In this document: one piece after another, positions 1 to 7,524 of the stretch
Position numbering within the stretch: the stretch's first letter is position 1
How the letters are laid out: every line of letters begins with the position of its first letter
Source: CALXJM01 sp963930325
GTDB taxonomy: Bacteria; Bacillota; Clostridia; TANB77; CAG-508
DNA length: 15,289 nt
Reading direction: 5' to 3'
NCBI GenBank assembly: GCA_963930325.1
Contig: CAWVME010000117.1
Span: 1-15,289 of the forward strand
Notes under the pieces: model-generated
Told to the model about the DNA's origin: nothing
What the model saw: the letters and a program-made list of their open reading frames with translations, nothing else
Database searches by the model: none
Translations under genes and position numbers: made by a program

Positions 1-1342
1 ATGCAAAATTAATGGAAGACTAGTAACTGTAAATGAATTAAAAACATTTATGGAAGACAAAATAGATATACACGGTCAACATGAAAATCAAACGTTGTTT
101 AACACAAATTCTCATATAAAATTATTAGATGAATTTGCAGGGAAAGAAATAATAGAGATAAAGAAAAAATATCAAGAAAATTACAAAAAAGTACAAGAAA
201 TGAAAAGAGAAATAGAAAAAAACTATGGAGATGAAAAAGAAAAAAAGAGAAAATTAGATTTACTTATTTATCAAAAAAACGAAATTGAAATGGCACATTT
301 AAGACTAGAAGAAGAAAATGAATTGGACATAAAAAAGAAAAGAATTTCACACGCTGAAAAGATTGCAGAAAATTTGAATATAGTAAATCAAACAATTGGA
401 GAAGAAGCACTAAATTATATTGGAATAGGGCTTAAGAGTTTAGAAAAAATTGCTCAATTTGGGAGTGAATACGAAAATTCTTACAATACTTTACAAGAAA
501 CTTACTATACAATGCAAGAATTAGCAAGGGATATTAGTAAGTTTAAAGAAGATATGGAATTTGACGAAGAAGAAAAGCGAGAAACCGAGGAAAGAATAGA
601 CACTATTTATTCATTAAAAAGTAAATATGGAAATTCAATAGAAGAAATTTTAAATTACAAAGATGAAATTAAAAAAGAAATAGAAAAAATAGAAAACTCA
701 GAAGAATATGTACGCAACTTAAAGATGATGGTGCAGGAAAAAGAAGAAAAAATGGAAGAACAATGTGAAATATTGCATCAACTTAGAGAGTGTGCTGCTA
801 AAGAATTAGAAAGTAAAGTAGACGAAGAACTAAAAGATTTAGAGATGAAAAATGCATGCTTTTTAGTTCAAATAATAGAAACAGAAGAATTTACAATAAA
901 TGGAAAAGAAAAAATCGAATTTCAAATAATTTCAAACAAGGGAGAGATTGCAAAGCCATTATCTAAAATTGCATCTGGAGGGGAAATATCTAGAATTATG
1001 TTAGCAATAAAAAAAGTTTTAGCTGATGTAGATGAAGTGCCAGTTTTGGTATTTGACGAAATTGACACAGGAATTAGTGGAAAAGCAGCTAGTAGAGTAG
1101 CTGAAAAAATGAAAGAAATCGCGAAAAAACACCAAGTGCTATGTGTGACTCACTTGGCAAGTATTGTTGCTAAAGGAGAACATAATTATTACATTCACAA
1201 AATAGAAGAAAATGGAAGTACTAAAACTAAAATAGAAACTTTAAAAGAAGAAGAAGTAATTAAAGAAATTGCAAGAATTGCAACAGGAGAGCTTACATCA
1301 ATAGCGCTAGAACATGCAAGACAATTAAGAATAAATGCTTAA
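1..1342 (+). CDS. recN: DNA repair protein RecN, 3' part (5' truncated by window edge)
   Basis: RecN is an SMC-like ATPase that acts on DNA double-strand breaks in recombinational repair. The open frame runs in from the left edge (first whole codon at 2). The ATG at 50 is internal, because conserved sequence (INGRLVTVNELKTF) lies before it in frame. Visible in order: the family motif DIHGQHEN (about 65-90), a long glutamate/lysine-rich coiled coil (about 150-850), the ABC signature SGGEIS (about 974-991), Walker B VLVFDEIDTG (about 1043-1072) and the switch histidine in CVTHLA (about 1142-1159). The Walker A half, roughly the first 120-140 residues by comparison with family length, is outside the window. 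The C-terminus looks normal. No convincing terminator follows; lysS has its own promoter. Confidence 0.96.
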   Translation, partial: CKINGRLVTVNELKTFMEDKIDIHGQHENQTLFNTNSHIKLLDEFAGKEIIEIKKKYQENYKKVQEMKREIEKNYGDEKEKKRKLDLLIYQKNEIEMAHLRLEEENELDIKKKRISHAEKIAENLNIVNQTIGEEALNYIGIGLKSLEKIAQFGSEYENSYNTLQETYYTMQELARDISKFKEDMEFDEEEKRETEERIDTIYSLKSKYGNSIEEILNYKDEIKKEIEKIENSEEYVRNLKMMVQEKEEKMEEQCEILHQLRECAAKELESKVDEELKDLEMKNACFLVQIIETEEFTINGKEKIEFQIISNKGEIAKPLSKIASGGEISRIMLAIKKVLADVDEVPVLVFDEIDTGISGKAASRVAEKMKEIAKKHQVLCVTHLASIVAKGEHNYYIHKIEENGSTKTKIETLKEEEVIKEIARIATGELTSIALEHARQLRINA

Positions 1343-1381
1343 AAAGGTTAATATATTTCATACAGATTAAAACAATTAGGC

Positions 1382-1410
1382 TTTACAGATACATAAAATT
1401 AGTATATAAT
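1382..1410 (+). promoter_or_regulatory. SigA-type promoter of lysS
   Basis: TTTACA (1382-1387), a 17-bp spacer, then TATAAT (1405-1410). Transcription would start near 1417, giving a leader of about 45 bases. That is too short for a T-box, so no tRNA-sensing leader is present. A 9-bp inverted repeat with one G-T pair (1411-1419 with 1433-1441) straddles the expected start site; its role is unknown. Confidence 0.7.
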
Positions 1411-1462
1411 AATACTGATTTTTAAGAGTACTATTAGTATTGGTTGGGAAAGGATGATATAA

Positions 1463-2953
1463 ATGGAAGAAAATAGACAAGAACAAGAAATAGATATGAA
1501 TCATTTAATGAAAATTCGAAGAGAAAAGTTAGAAGAGCTACAACAGCAAGGAAAAGATCCATTTGAAATTACAAAATTTATTAAAACACATAGCAGTGGA
1601 GATATAAGAAATAATTATGAAACTTTAGAACAAAAAGATGTTACCATTGCAGGAAGATTAATGGCAAAGAGAATTATGGGAAAAGCTTCTTTTTGTCATA
1701 TTCAGGATGAACAAGGTAAAATACAATGTTATGTTAGCACAAATGATTTAGGAGAAGAAAACTATAAAGAATTTAAAACTTACGACATAGGAGATATTGT
1801 TGGAATTACAGGATTTGTGTTTAAAACTAAAACAGAAGAAATTTCAGTTCATGCAAAAAAAATAAGTTTGCTTTCTAAATCTTTAAGACCATTACCAGAA
1901 AAATTCCACGGGTTAAAAGATACTGACTTAAGATATAGACAAAGATATGTGGATTTAATTGTAAATCCAGAAGTAAAAGAAACATTTTTATTAAGAACTA
2001 AACTAATAAAAGAAATTAGAAGAATATTAGATGAAAAAGGATATTTAGAGGTAGAAACACCTATTTTAAACACCATACTTGGTGGTGCTAATGCAAGACC
2101 ATTTATTACACATCATAACACATTAGATATTGATATGTATTTAAGAATTGCAAATGAACTATATTTAAAAAGACTGATTGTTGGTGGATTTGAAAAAGTA
2201 TATGAAATGGGAAGAATGTTTAGAAACGAAGGAATGGATATAAAGCATAATCCTGAATTTACTTGTATTGAACTATATTCTGCTTATCAAGACTACCATG
2301 ACATGATGGATATAACAGAAGAGATAATTTCTACTATGGCAAAAAATGCATTAGGAACAACCAAGATTACATATCAAGGTACAGAAATTGATTTAACACC
2401 TGGATGGAGAAGAACTACTATGATAGATAGTATCAAAGAAGAAACTGGTGTTGACTTTAATGAAATTAATACAGATGAAGAAGCAATGCAAGTAGCTAAA
2501 AAGTTGGGAGTAGAAATAGATCCGATAAAAACAACAAGAGGAGAAATTATTAATCAAATTTTTGAAGCAAAAGTAGAAGAAACGCTTATTCAACCAACTT
2601 TTATATGCGACTATCCAGTAGAGGTATCACCACTTACTAAAAGGAAACCATCAGACAAGAGACTAACAGAAAGGTTTGAATTGTTTATTGGGGCTAGAGA
2701 ATACGCTAATGCATATTCAGAATTAAATGATCCAATTGATCAATATGGGAGATTTTTAAAACAAGTAGAAGCACGTGAAGCAGGAGACGAAGAAGCTAGT
2801 ATGATGGATGATGACTTTATTATGGCCTTAGAATATGGAATGCCACCAACAGGTGGATTAGGAATTGGAGTAGACAGGCTAATTATGCTTTTAACAGATT
2901 CTGCATCTATTCGTGATGTATTGTTATTTCCAACTATGAAACCTTTGAACTAA
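1463..2953 (+). CDS. lysS: Lysine--tRNA ligase, class II
   Basis: Charges tRNA-Lys with lysine in an ATP-dependent cytoplasmic reaction. The 496-residue length is usual for bacterial class II LysRS. An N-terminal OB-fold anticodon-binding domain (about residues 55-150, including GRLMAKRIMGKASFCHIQD) is followed by the class II catalytic core. The core shows the motif 1 region (about 168-205, ending GYLEVETPIL), motif 2 with FRNEG at 253-257 and the following NPEFTCIE, and motif 3 GGLGIGVDRL at 464-473. The ATG at 1463 is preceded by an AAAGGA-type ribosome binding site. The gene has its own promoter (1382-1410) and probably reads through the 48-base gap into the deacylase gene, since I see no terminator there. 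Confidence 0.98.
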   Translation: MEENRQEQEIDMNHLMKIRREKLEELQQQGKDPFEITKFIKTHSSGDIRNNYETLEQKDVTIAGRLMAKRIMGKASFCHIQDEQGKIQCYVSTNDLGEENYKEFKTYDIGDIVGITGFVFKTKTEEISVHAKKISLLSKSLRPLPEKFHGLKDTDLRYRQRYVDLIVNPEVKETFLLRTKLIKEIRRILDEKGYLEVETPILNTILGGANARPFITHHNTLDIDMYLRIANELYLKRLIVGGFEKVYEMGRMFRNEGMDIKHNPEFTCIELYSAYQDYHDMMDITEEIISTMAKNALGTTKITYQGTEIDLTPGWRRTTMIDSIKEETGVDFNEINTDEEAMQVAKKLGVEIDPIKTTRGEIINQIFEAKVEETLIQPTFICDYPVEVSPLTKRKPSDKRLTERFELFIGAREYANAYSELNDPIDQYGRFLKQVEAREAGDEEASMMDDDFIMALEYGMPPTGGLGIGVDRLIMLLTDSASIRDVLLFPTMKPLN

Positions 2954-3001
2954 TTTAACTAATTTTGAAAAATTTCGAAAGACTATAGGGGGACTTAAGT
3001 T

Positions 3002-3469
3002 ATGCCATTATCAAAAGCAAAAGAGTATATACAAAAATATGGATTAGAAAATAATATAATGGAATTTTCCGTTTCGTCGGCTACTGTTGAAGAAGCAGCC
3101 AGAGCGATAAACTGTAGAGAAGAAGAAATTGCAAAGACATTATCGTTTATAGTAGATAATAAACCAATATTAATCGTGGTTTCTGGAAATTCAAAAATAG
3201 ATAATGCTAAATACAAAATGGAATTTCATGTAAAAGCAAAAATGATTCCTGCCGATGATGTAGAAAAGTTGATAGGACATGCAGTTGGCGGAGTCTGCCC
3301 ATTTGGAGTAAACGAGAATGTGGATATATATTTGGACAATTCACTAAAGCAATTTGAAGTCATATATCCTGCTTGTGGAAGTTCAAATAGTGCAATTAAA
3401 TTAACTATAGATGAATTAGAAAAAATATCTAACTATAGAAAATGGGTAGATGTCTGCAAAATTGTTTAA
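3002..3469 (+). CDS. YbaK/EbsC-family prolyl-tRNA deacylase (probable Cys-tRNA-Pro editing)
   Basis: A 155-residue single-domain protein of the YbaK/EbsC (trans-editing) family, which hydrolyses mischarged aminoacyl-tRNA. Characterised YbaK members clear Cys-tRNA-Pro. Support: the substrate-pocket lysine in IAKTLSF (Lys45), the strand PILIVVSGN, and the family loop GHAVGGVCPFG in the middle. The length matches the stand-alone enzymes. The ATG at 3002 has an AGGGGGA ribosome binding site 8 bases upstream. The gene probably shares the lysS transcript and is followed directly by a strong terminator, so the pair forms a tRNA-charging and proofreading unit. The exact misacylated substrate cannot be read from the sequence; members of this family vary. 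Confidence 0.9.
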   Translation: MPLSKAKEYIQKYGLENNIMEFSVSSATVEEAARAINCREEEIAKTLSFIVDNKPILIVVSGNSKIDNAKYKMEFHVKAKMIPADDVEKLIGHAVGGVCPFGVNENVDIYLDNSLKQFEVIYPACGSSNSAIKLTIDELEKISNYRKWVDVCKIV

Positions 3470-3481
3470 TAAAATACAGAT

Positions 3482-3520
3482 AAAAAGAGTTGAACAGAAG
3501 CCGATATCAGCTCTTTTTTC
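3482..3520 (+). terminator. Rho-independent terminator after lysS/deacylase operon
   Basis: A 10-bp stem, AAAAGAGTTG with CAGCTCTTTT (one G-T pair), encloses a 14-base loop and ends in a run of six T at 3514-3519. It lies 13 bases after the deacylase stop codon. Confidence 0.85.
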
Positions 3521-3553
3521 TTGTATAGGGGCAAAATTGTTTTTTCTATACAA
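3521..3553. repeat. 8-bp perfect inverted repeat between operons
   Basis: TTGTATAG (3521-3528) and CTATACAA (3546-3553) are perfect inverted copies separated by 17 bases, directly after the terminator. The rest of the 3521-3696 gap is AT-rich and holds a possible promoter but no convincing gene. Confidence 0.5.
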
Positions 3554-3581
3554 CGAAGAAATAACGATGAGAAGAAAAATT

Positions 3582-3610
3582 TTTACATATATTTTTAGAA
3601 TTTTTAAACT
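3582..3610 (+). promoter_or_regulatory. Possible promoter of the SGNH-sigma factor operon
   Basis: TTTACA (3582-3587), a 17-bp spacer and TAAACT (3605-3610). The -10 box is only a 4 of 6 match, and the surroundings are so AT-rich that chance matches are likely. No clear ECF-type promoter (an AAC-containing -35 with a CGTC-like -10) was seen, so autoregulation by the sigma factor is not shown by sequence. Confidence 0.3.
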
Positions 3611-3696
3611 TTTTAAAACAATAAATAATCTAATAAATGTAAATAAAAAATGTAAAAAGTAATAATATGATAAATGTAACAGAAAAGAGGAACAAA

Positions 3697-4590
3697 ATGA
3701 AAACCAATGATAATGTAAAAAAAGGAAATATTAAAATATTCATTTTTATAATAATATTAATTACAATAATTTTATTACTAATATCGCTTAGTCTTACAAA
3801 AATTTTAATTTCAAACTTAAATAAAGAAAAAATAGACAATATAGATATAAAAGAAGAAAGTGCCATAATAGAGAATACTAAAAAAACTGAGAATACAACC
3901 ATAGAACAGAATATTATTGAAATAGTAAATACCAATGAGACACAAAATAATATAGCGGATAAAGAAATAGATATAAAAGAAGAAAGTACAAAAGAAAGTG
4001 TAAATAAGCCAAGCAATAATAAAACTAGAGAATTTAAAGAAAATGTAGCGTTTATAGGAGATTCAAGAACGCAAGCTTTTTTGATGTATACTGGATTAAC
4101 TAATGTTACAGATTATACTAACATAGGCCTTATGGTAGATACTGCTATTACTAAAAAAATTGTAACAAATAGTAATGGAGAAAAGATAACGTTACTAGAA
4201 GATTTGAAATATAAAAATATTGACACAGTATATATTATGCTTGGAGTAAATGAATTAGGCTGGGTGTACAGTAGCATATTTATTAAAGATTATGAAGAGT
4301 TAATAGATAAAATAAAGGAAATAAAACCAGATTGCGAAGTTATATTACAATCGATTATACCTGTTACGAAAACAAAATCGGATAATGACAGCATATATAA
4401 TAATAATAGAATAAAAGAGTATAATACTTTGATTAAAGAAATGGCAAATAGAAAAAAAGTTAAATTTATTGATTTAGTTCCAATCCTAACAGATGAAAAC
4501 GGCAATTTGCCAGAGAATGCAAGTCCTGATGGAATACATCTTAATAAAGAATATTGTTTAAAATGGTTAGAATATTTAAAAAATAATTAA
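3697..4590 (+). CDS. Membrane-anchored SGNH/GDSL hydrolase
   Basis: An extracellular esterase-like enzyme anchored by one N-terminal transmembrane helix (about residues 12-38, very Ile/Leu-rich). A low-complexity Asn/Glu/Lys linker runs to about residue 112, then comes an SGNH domain. Block I is FIGDSR with the nucleophile Ser123, block III is LGVNELG with Asn185, and block V is SPDGIHL with Asp278 and His281. The start at 3697 is chosen over an in-frame ATG at 3667 because AGAGGA sits 6 bases before it; the longer form would have 307 residues. It is first in an operon with a DUF4358 gene and a SigV/RsiV-like pair. SGNH domains act as esterases or as O-acetyl transfer domains (for example in OatA); which applies here, and on what wall or surface polymer, is not shown. 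Confidence 0.88.
   Translation: MKTNDNVKKGNIKIFIFIIILITIILLLISLSLTKILISNLNKEKIDNIDIKEESAIIENTKKTENTTIEQNIIEIVNTNETQNNIADKEIDIKEESTKESVNKPSNNKTREFKENVAFIGDSRTQAFLMYTGLTNVTDYTNIGLMVDTAITKKIVTNSNGEKITLLEDLKYKNIDTVYIMLGVNELGWVYSSIFIKDYEELIDKIKEIKPDCEVILQSIIPVTKTKSDNDSIYNNNRIKEYNTLIKEMANRKKVKFIDLVPILTDENGNLPENASPDGIHLNKEYCLKWLEYLKNN
3841..3987 (+). repeat. 21-bp direct repeat inside the SGNH hydrolase linker
   Basis: The 21 bases at 3841-3861 recur exactly at 3967-3987, 126 bases (42 codons) later, both times encoding IDIKEES in frame. They sit in the low-complexity linker between the membrane helix and the catalytic domain, which points to linker growth by local duplication. Confidence 0.75.
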
Positions 4591-4613
4591 AGCTTGATTA
4601 GGAGAAATAGAAA

Positions 4614-5096
4614 ATGGGAAAAAGTATGATAATACTACTAGCAATAGTAATTGCAATAATTGTTGTAGGAATAGGAATTGTTTTTACAAATAAGAACAAT
4701 AACATAAATGTAGACATGCCAAAACTAGCGGAGGCATTAATTAATGCACAAATATTTGAAGATGATTTGAGTGAGATTGATAGGGAGAGTGTAATTAAAA
4801 AATATAATTTTAGTGATGAAAATATTAAAAATATCAATTCATATGTCGGAACAGGTGCTACATCAGAAGAAATACTAATAATAGAATTGTCAGATCAAAA
4901 AGATATAAATAGAATGAAAAAAATCATAGAAACAAAAATAGAAGAAAGGAAGATAGATTTTGAAAATTATTTACCAAAAGAAGTATATAAATTAGAAAAT
5001 TATAATTTAGAAATTAGAGGGAATTATATAATTTTATGTGTTTCAAATGATTATGACAAAGCAAAAGAGATAATAGATATATATATTAATGGATAA
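4614..5096 (+). CDS. DUF4358 domain protein with N-terminal membrane helix
   Basis: A 160-residue protein with one N-terminal transmembrane segment (about residues 4-24, MIILLAIVIAIIVVGIGIVF) and an outward-facing domain that I recognise as DUF4358. Family-like features are the GATSEEILIIEL segment, the helix following it (about residues 98-118), the FENYLPKEVYKLENY stretch and the GNYIILCVSND strand near the C-terminus. There is no lipobox cysteine, so it is helix-anchored rather than a lipoprotein. An AGGAG ribosome binding site precedes the ATG. It lies 23 bases after the SGNH hydrolase and 14 bases before the sigma factor, so co-transcription is likely. The function of DUF4358 is unknown to me; the context suggests an accessory role to the SGNH enzyme at the cell surface. 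Confidence 0.82.
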   Translation: MGKSMIILLAIVIAIIVVGIGIVFTNKNNNINVDMPKLAEALINAQIFEDDLSEIDRESVIKKYNFSDENIKNINSYVGTGATSEEILIIELSDQKDINRMKKIIETKIEERKIDFENYLPKEVYKLENYNLEIRGNYIILCVSNDYDKAKEIIDIYING

Positions 5097-5110
5097 AGGA
5101 AGTTAAAAAA

Positions 5111-5593
5111 GTGCAAGATGTAAAAGAAGTATTAATAGATTATGTAAAAGATAATCAAGAAAAATTATATAGAATCGCATTTAGTTATTCGAAAAATGAA
5201 GAATCTGCATTAGATATTGTTCAAGATGCAATAACAAGAGCATTAAAAAATATAAGCAAACTAAAAGAAGAAAAATATGTAAAAACTTGGTTTTATAGAA
5301 TACTAATTAATGAATGTTTACAATATATAAAAAAGAACAAAAGAATAATTACATGCGAGTTGCAAGAAATAGAAGATAAAATAGAATGGAATGACGATAT
5401 AAATATTGATGATATTAAATTATATGAACATGTTCAAAATTTAAATGCAAAATTAAAAACAGTTATAATATTAAGATTCTTTGAGGATATGAAAATAGAT
5501 GAAATAGCTAGAATAACTAAAACTAATGTAAATACAGTTAAATCAAGGCTATACAAAGCATTGGAAGAATTGAACAAGTTAATTAAAGTTTAA
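5111..5593 (+). CDS. ECF RNA polymerase sigma factor, SigV-like
   Basis: A 160-residue group 4 sigma factor. Region 2 (about residues 8-78) contains LYRIAFSYSKNEESALDIVQ and the -10 recognition helix TWFYRILINECL. A short acidic linker leads to region 4 (about 107-157), with an HTH in MKIDEIARITKTNVNTVKSR. The start is GTG, chosen because AAAGGAAG lies 8 bases upstream and the frame is closed shortly before it. The next gene, 19 bases on, encodes an RsiV-like membrane protein that should hold it inactive until cleaved. By analogy to SigV it would be released in response to cell-wall attack such as lysozyme; that is inference from the partner. The symbol sigV is not assigned because orthology cannot be proven here. 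Confidence 0.9.
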   Translation: MQDVKEVLIDYVKDNQEKLYRIAFSYSKNEESALDIVQDAITRALKNISKLKEEKYVKTWFYRILINECLQYIKKNKRIITCELQEIEDKIEWNDDINIDDIKLYEHVQNLNAKLKTVIILRFFEDMKIDEIARITKTNVNTVKSRLYKALEELNKLIKV

Positions 5594-5612
5594 TAGAAGG
5601 AAAGGGATAAAT

Positions 5613-6473
5613 GTGAAAGAAATTGAAAGAGCTAAAAAAATCTATAAGGCTATAAAAACACCGAAGCAGTTAAACTATGTGATAAATAAAACTCTATTAA
5701 AAGAAAAAAATAAGAAAAAGGATATGGCGAGATACATAAAATATGTGATATCAACTGCGACGTGTATGTTCTGTGCTTTTATAGTTATGATTAATGTAAA
5801 TCCTAGTTTTGCAGCTAATATTTCAGAAATACCGATTATAGGAAATATAGCAAAAGTATTTACAATAAAAGAATATAATAAAGAAGATAGAGAAAAGTTA
5901 ATAAATGCTAAAATACCAGCATTAGAAAATACTGGAAATACAGAATTAGAGAAACGAATAAATTATGAAATAATGTTAAAAATAAATGAGGTATTAGACG
6001 AAGCCGAGGAAAGAGCTGCAAAATACAAAGAAGCTGTTATTGAAACAGGTGGAAAAGATGAAGACTATCAGCCGATAAACATACAAGTAGATTACAAAGT
6101 AGGTTATTCAAGTGACAAAATAGTATCATTTATAATATTAAAATCAGAGACTTTAGCAAGTGCATATACAGAAATGTATTATTACAACATAGATATAGAA
6201 AATGGAAAAAAACTAAATTTAAGAGATGTGTTTGGGAATGATTATAAAGAAATAGTAAATGAAACAATATATAAAGAGATAGAAAAAAGAAGTAAAGACG
6301 AAAATAATATATATTTTACAGAAGAGGATGGTGGATTTAAAGGAATTGAAGATGAATATCAAAACTTTTATATTAATCAGGATGGGAAAGTTGTAATTGT
6401 ATTTGAAAAATATAAAATAGCACCGGGCTATATGGGCACACAAGAATTTATAATAGATAAACAGATATTTTAG
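5613..6473 (+). CDS. RsiV-like anti-sigma factor (DUF3298 domain)
   Basis: A 286-residue single-pass membrane protein that probably sequesters the adjacent ECF sigma factor. A basic cytoplasmic part (residues 1-40, many Lys) precedes a transmembrane helix (about 41-62), then comes the family-typical segment NPSFAANISEIPIIGNIAKV. Ser65-Phe66-Ala67 before Ala68 fits a signal peptidase site, the kind of site at which RsiV is cut when it binds lysozyme. The outer part looks like DUF4163 followed by DUF3298 (about 190-283: YYNIDIENGKKLNLRDVFG and FYINQDGKVVIVFEKYKIAPG). The start is GTG with AAGGAAAGGG 7 bases before; an overlapping ATG at 5611 meets an immediate stop. It is the last gene of the operon. 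In Bacillus RsiV the outer domain binds lysozyme directly; whether this one does is untested. Confidence 0.87.
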   Translation: MKEIERAKKIYKAIKTPKQLNYVINKTLLKEKNKKKDMARYIKYVISTATCMFCAFIVMINVNPSFAANISEIPIIGNIAKVFTIKEYNKEDREKLINAKIPALENTGNTELEKRINYEIMLKINEVLDEAEERAAKYKEAVIETGGKDEDYQPINIQVDYKVGYSSDKIVSFIILKSETLASAYTEMYYYNIDIENGKKLNLRDVFGNDYKEIVNETIYKEIEKRSKDENNIYFTEEDGGFKGIEDEYQNFYINQDGKVVIVFEKYKIAPGYMGTQEFIIDKQIF

Positions 6474-6518
6474 AATTTAACTCTTACTAGTTTTTACATA
6501 GTAAGAGTTAAATTTTTT
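6474..6518 (+). terminator. Strong terminator after the sigma/anti-sigma operon
   Basis: A perfect 16-bp stem, AATTTAACTCTTACTA with TAGTAAGAGTTAAATT, encloses a 9-base loop, with further T residues at 6515-6518. It starts directly after the stop codon of the anti-sigma gene. The A/T-rich left end could also work in the opposite direction. Between it and 6677 I see no gene, only AT-rich sequence. Confidence 0.92.
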
Positions 6519-6677
6519 ACAAAAAATAATACGGAGTCATGTACATTATGAAATTAGCTTACATAATTAGTAAATATATGGAAGTGAAGAACATATAAAA
6601 TAAATAATAGGAACAATATTTTATGTAATAATGCATAAATGAAACAATTAACTAATTTGAAAAAATTGTGAAATAAT

Positions 6678-6705
6678 TTGAATTTTTATAAAAATGTGAT
6701 ATAAT
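6678..6705 (+). promoter_or_regulatory. Extended -10 promoter of the site-2 protease/tsaD operon
   Basis: TTGAAT (6678-6683), a 16-bp spacer and TATAAT (6700-6705), with TG one base before the -10 box (TGATATAAT). The leader to the start codon would be about 55 bases. Confidence 0.7.
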
Positions 6706-6765
6706 AACAAAGGCTATATAAACTAAAAAACTTTCAAGAATAAGAATATAATTAGGAGGTAACTA

Positions 6766-7500
6766 TTGTTTAACTTTACTTTTGATAATAGAACCGTATG
6801 GATTATAGTAGCTGTTATGCTACTATTGGGATTGATGACATTTTTGCAAAGTGAAAATGGAATACTTGGATTACTATTTACAATACCAGGAGTATTGATC
6901 GCAATTACTTTCCATGAATTTGCACATGCTTATGTAGCAGATAAATTAGGAGATACTACACCAAGATCACAAGGAAGACTAAATTTGAACCCTTTAAAGC
7001 ATATTGATCCAATTGGCTTTGTATTTTTATTAGTAGCAGGATTTGGATGGGGAAAGCCAGTTCAAATTAACAGTAGAAATTTTGACAGAAATATGCCTTT
7101 AACAAAAGCAGAAGCAATTGTGGCAGCAGCTGGACCAATTATGAATTTCATTTTGGCTTTTATACTTTTAGTTTTATCTTATGCTCTTTTAAGAATACCA
7201 GGATTTGGAGGACAGGTTGCTTATATTATCCAAATTATACTAAGCTATGCAATTGTTATAAACATTGGACTGGGAGTTTTTAATCTAATTCCTTTACCAC
7301 CTCTAGATGGTTCTAAAATATTAATCCATTTTTTACCATATAATGGTAGACAATGGTTTTGGGAAAATGAGAAAATATTTTATATTGTGTTTTTATTAAT
7401 TTGGGTAACAGGAATTTCAGGAAGCCTTTTAACACCAATTTTTAATGCTGTACTTACAGGAATGGATTTTATTGTAAGTAGCTTGTTTAGCTTGTTTTAA
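6766..7500 (+). CDS. Site-2 protease family (M50), YwhC-like membrane metalloprotease
   Basis: An intramembrane zinc metalloprotease. The zinc motif HEFAH is at residues 50-54 inside a hydrophobic helix, and the third ligand is Asp181 in NLIPLPPLDG, both within membrane segments. The 244 residues hold about five or six hydrophobic helices and no PDZ domain, which places it with the compact YwhC-type group rather than the RasP/RseP type. The start is TTG, preceded by a near-perfect AGGAGGT with a 5-base gap, and no better start lies nearby. It is the first gene of an operon with tsaD (24 bases on) and a phosphoesterase. Its substrate is unknown. An anti-sigma factor gene lies just upstream, but a terminator and a new promoter separate them. 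Confidence 0.92.
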   Translation: MFNFTFDNRTVWIIVAVMLLLGLMTFLQSENGILGLLFTIPGVLIAITFHEFAHAYVADKLGDTTPRSQGRLNLNPLKHIDPIGFVFLLVAGFGWGKPVQINSRNFDRNMPLTKAEAIVAAAGPIMNFILAFILLVLSYALLRIPGFGGQVAYIIQIILSYAIVINIGLGVFNLIPLPPLDGSKILIHFLPYNGRQWFWENEKIFYIVFLLIWVTGISGSLLTPIFNAVLTGMDFIVSSLFSLF

Positions 7501-7524
7501 ATTATTTTATACATTGGAAGGGGA

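Noticed and set aside
1411..1462. Possible T-box or other tRNA-sensing leader before lysS
   Set aside because: The leader is only about 45 bases and lacks a T-box sequence; the one inverted repeat there straddles the predicted transcription start.
2954..3001. Terminator between lysS and the deacylase gene
   Set aside because: Short complementary stretches around TTTTGAAAAATTTCGAAA form no stable GC-containing stem and no T-run follows.
3450..3662. 70-codon + strand open frame, including a 31-residue basic peptide starting at ATG 3567
   Set aside because: It begins inside the deacylase gene, runs through the terminator hairpin, and the internal ATG lacks a good ribosome binding site; the Lys/Phe/Asn-rich content is what AT-rich noncoding DNA gives.
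3667..3696. Upstream ATG start for the SGNH hydrolase
   Set aside because: The ATG at 3697 has AGAGGA at good spacing, while 3667 has no recognisable ribosome binding site.
3630..4016. 128-codon minus strand open frame opposite the SGNH gene
   Set aside because: It is a low-complexity Phe/Ile/Ser mirror of the AT-rich linker and membrane helix codons, with no promoter or ribosome binding site and a real gene on the other strand.
6539..6598. 19-codon open frame after the anti-sigma terminator (ACGGAG just upstream)
   Set aside because: It is too short, the spacing to the ribosome binding site is only 2 bases, and no promoter lies between it and the terminator.
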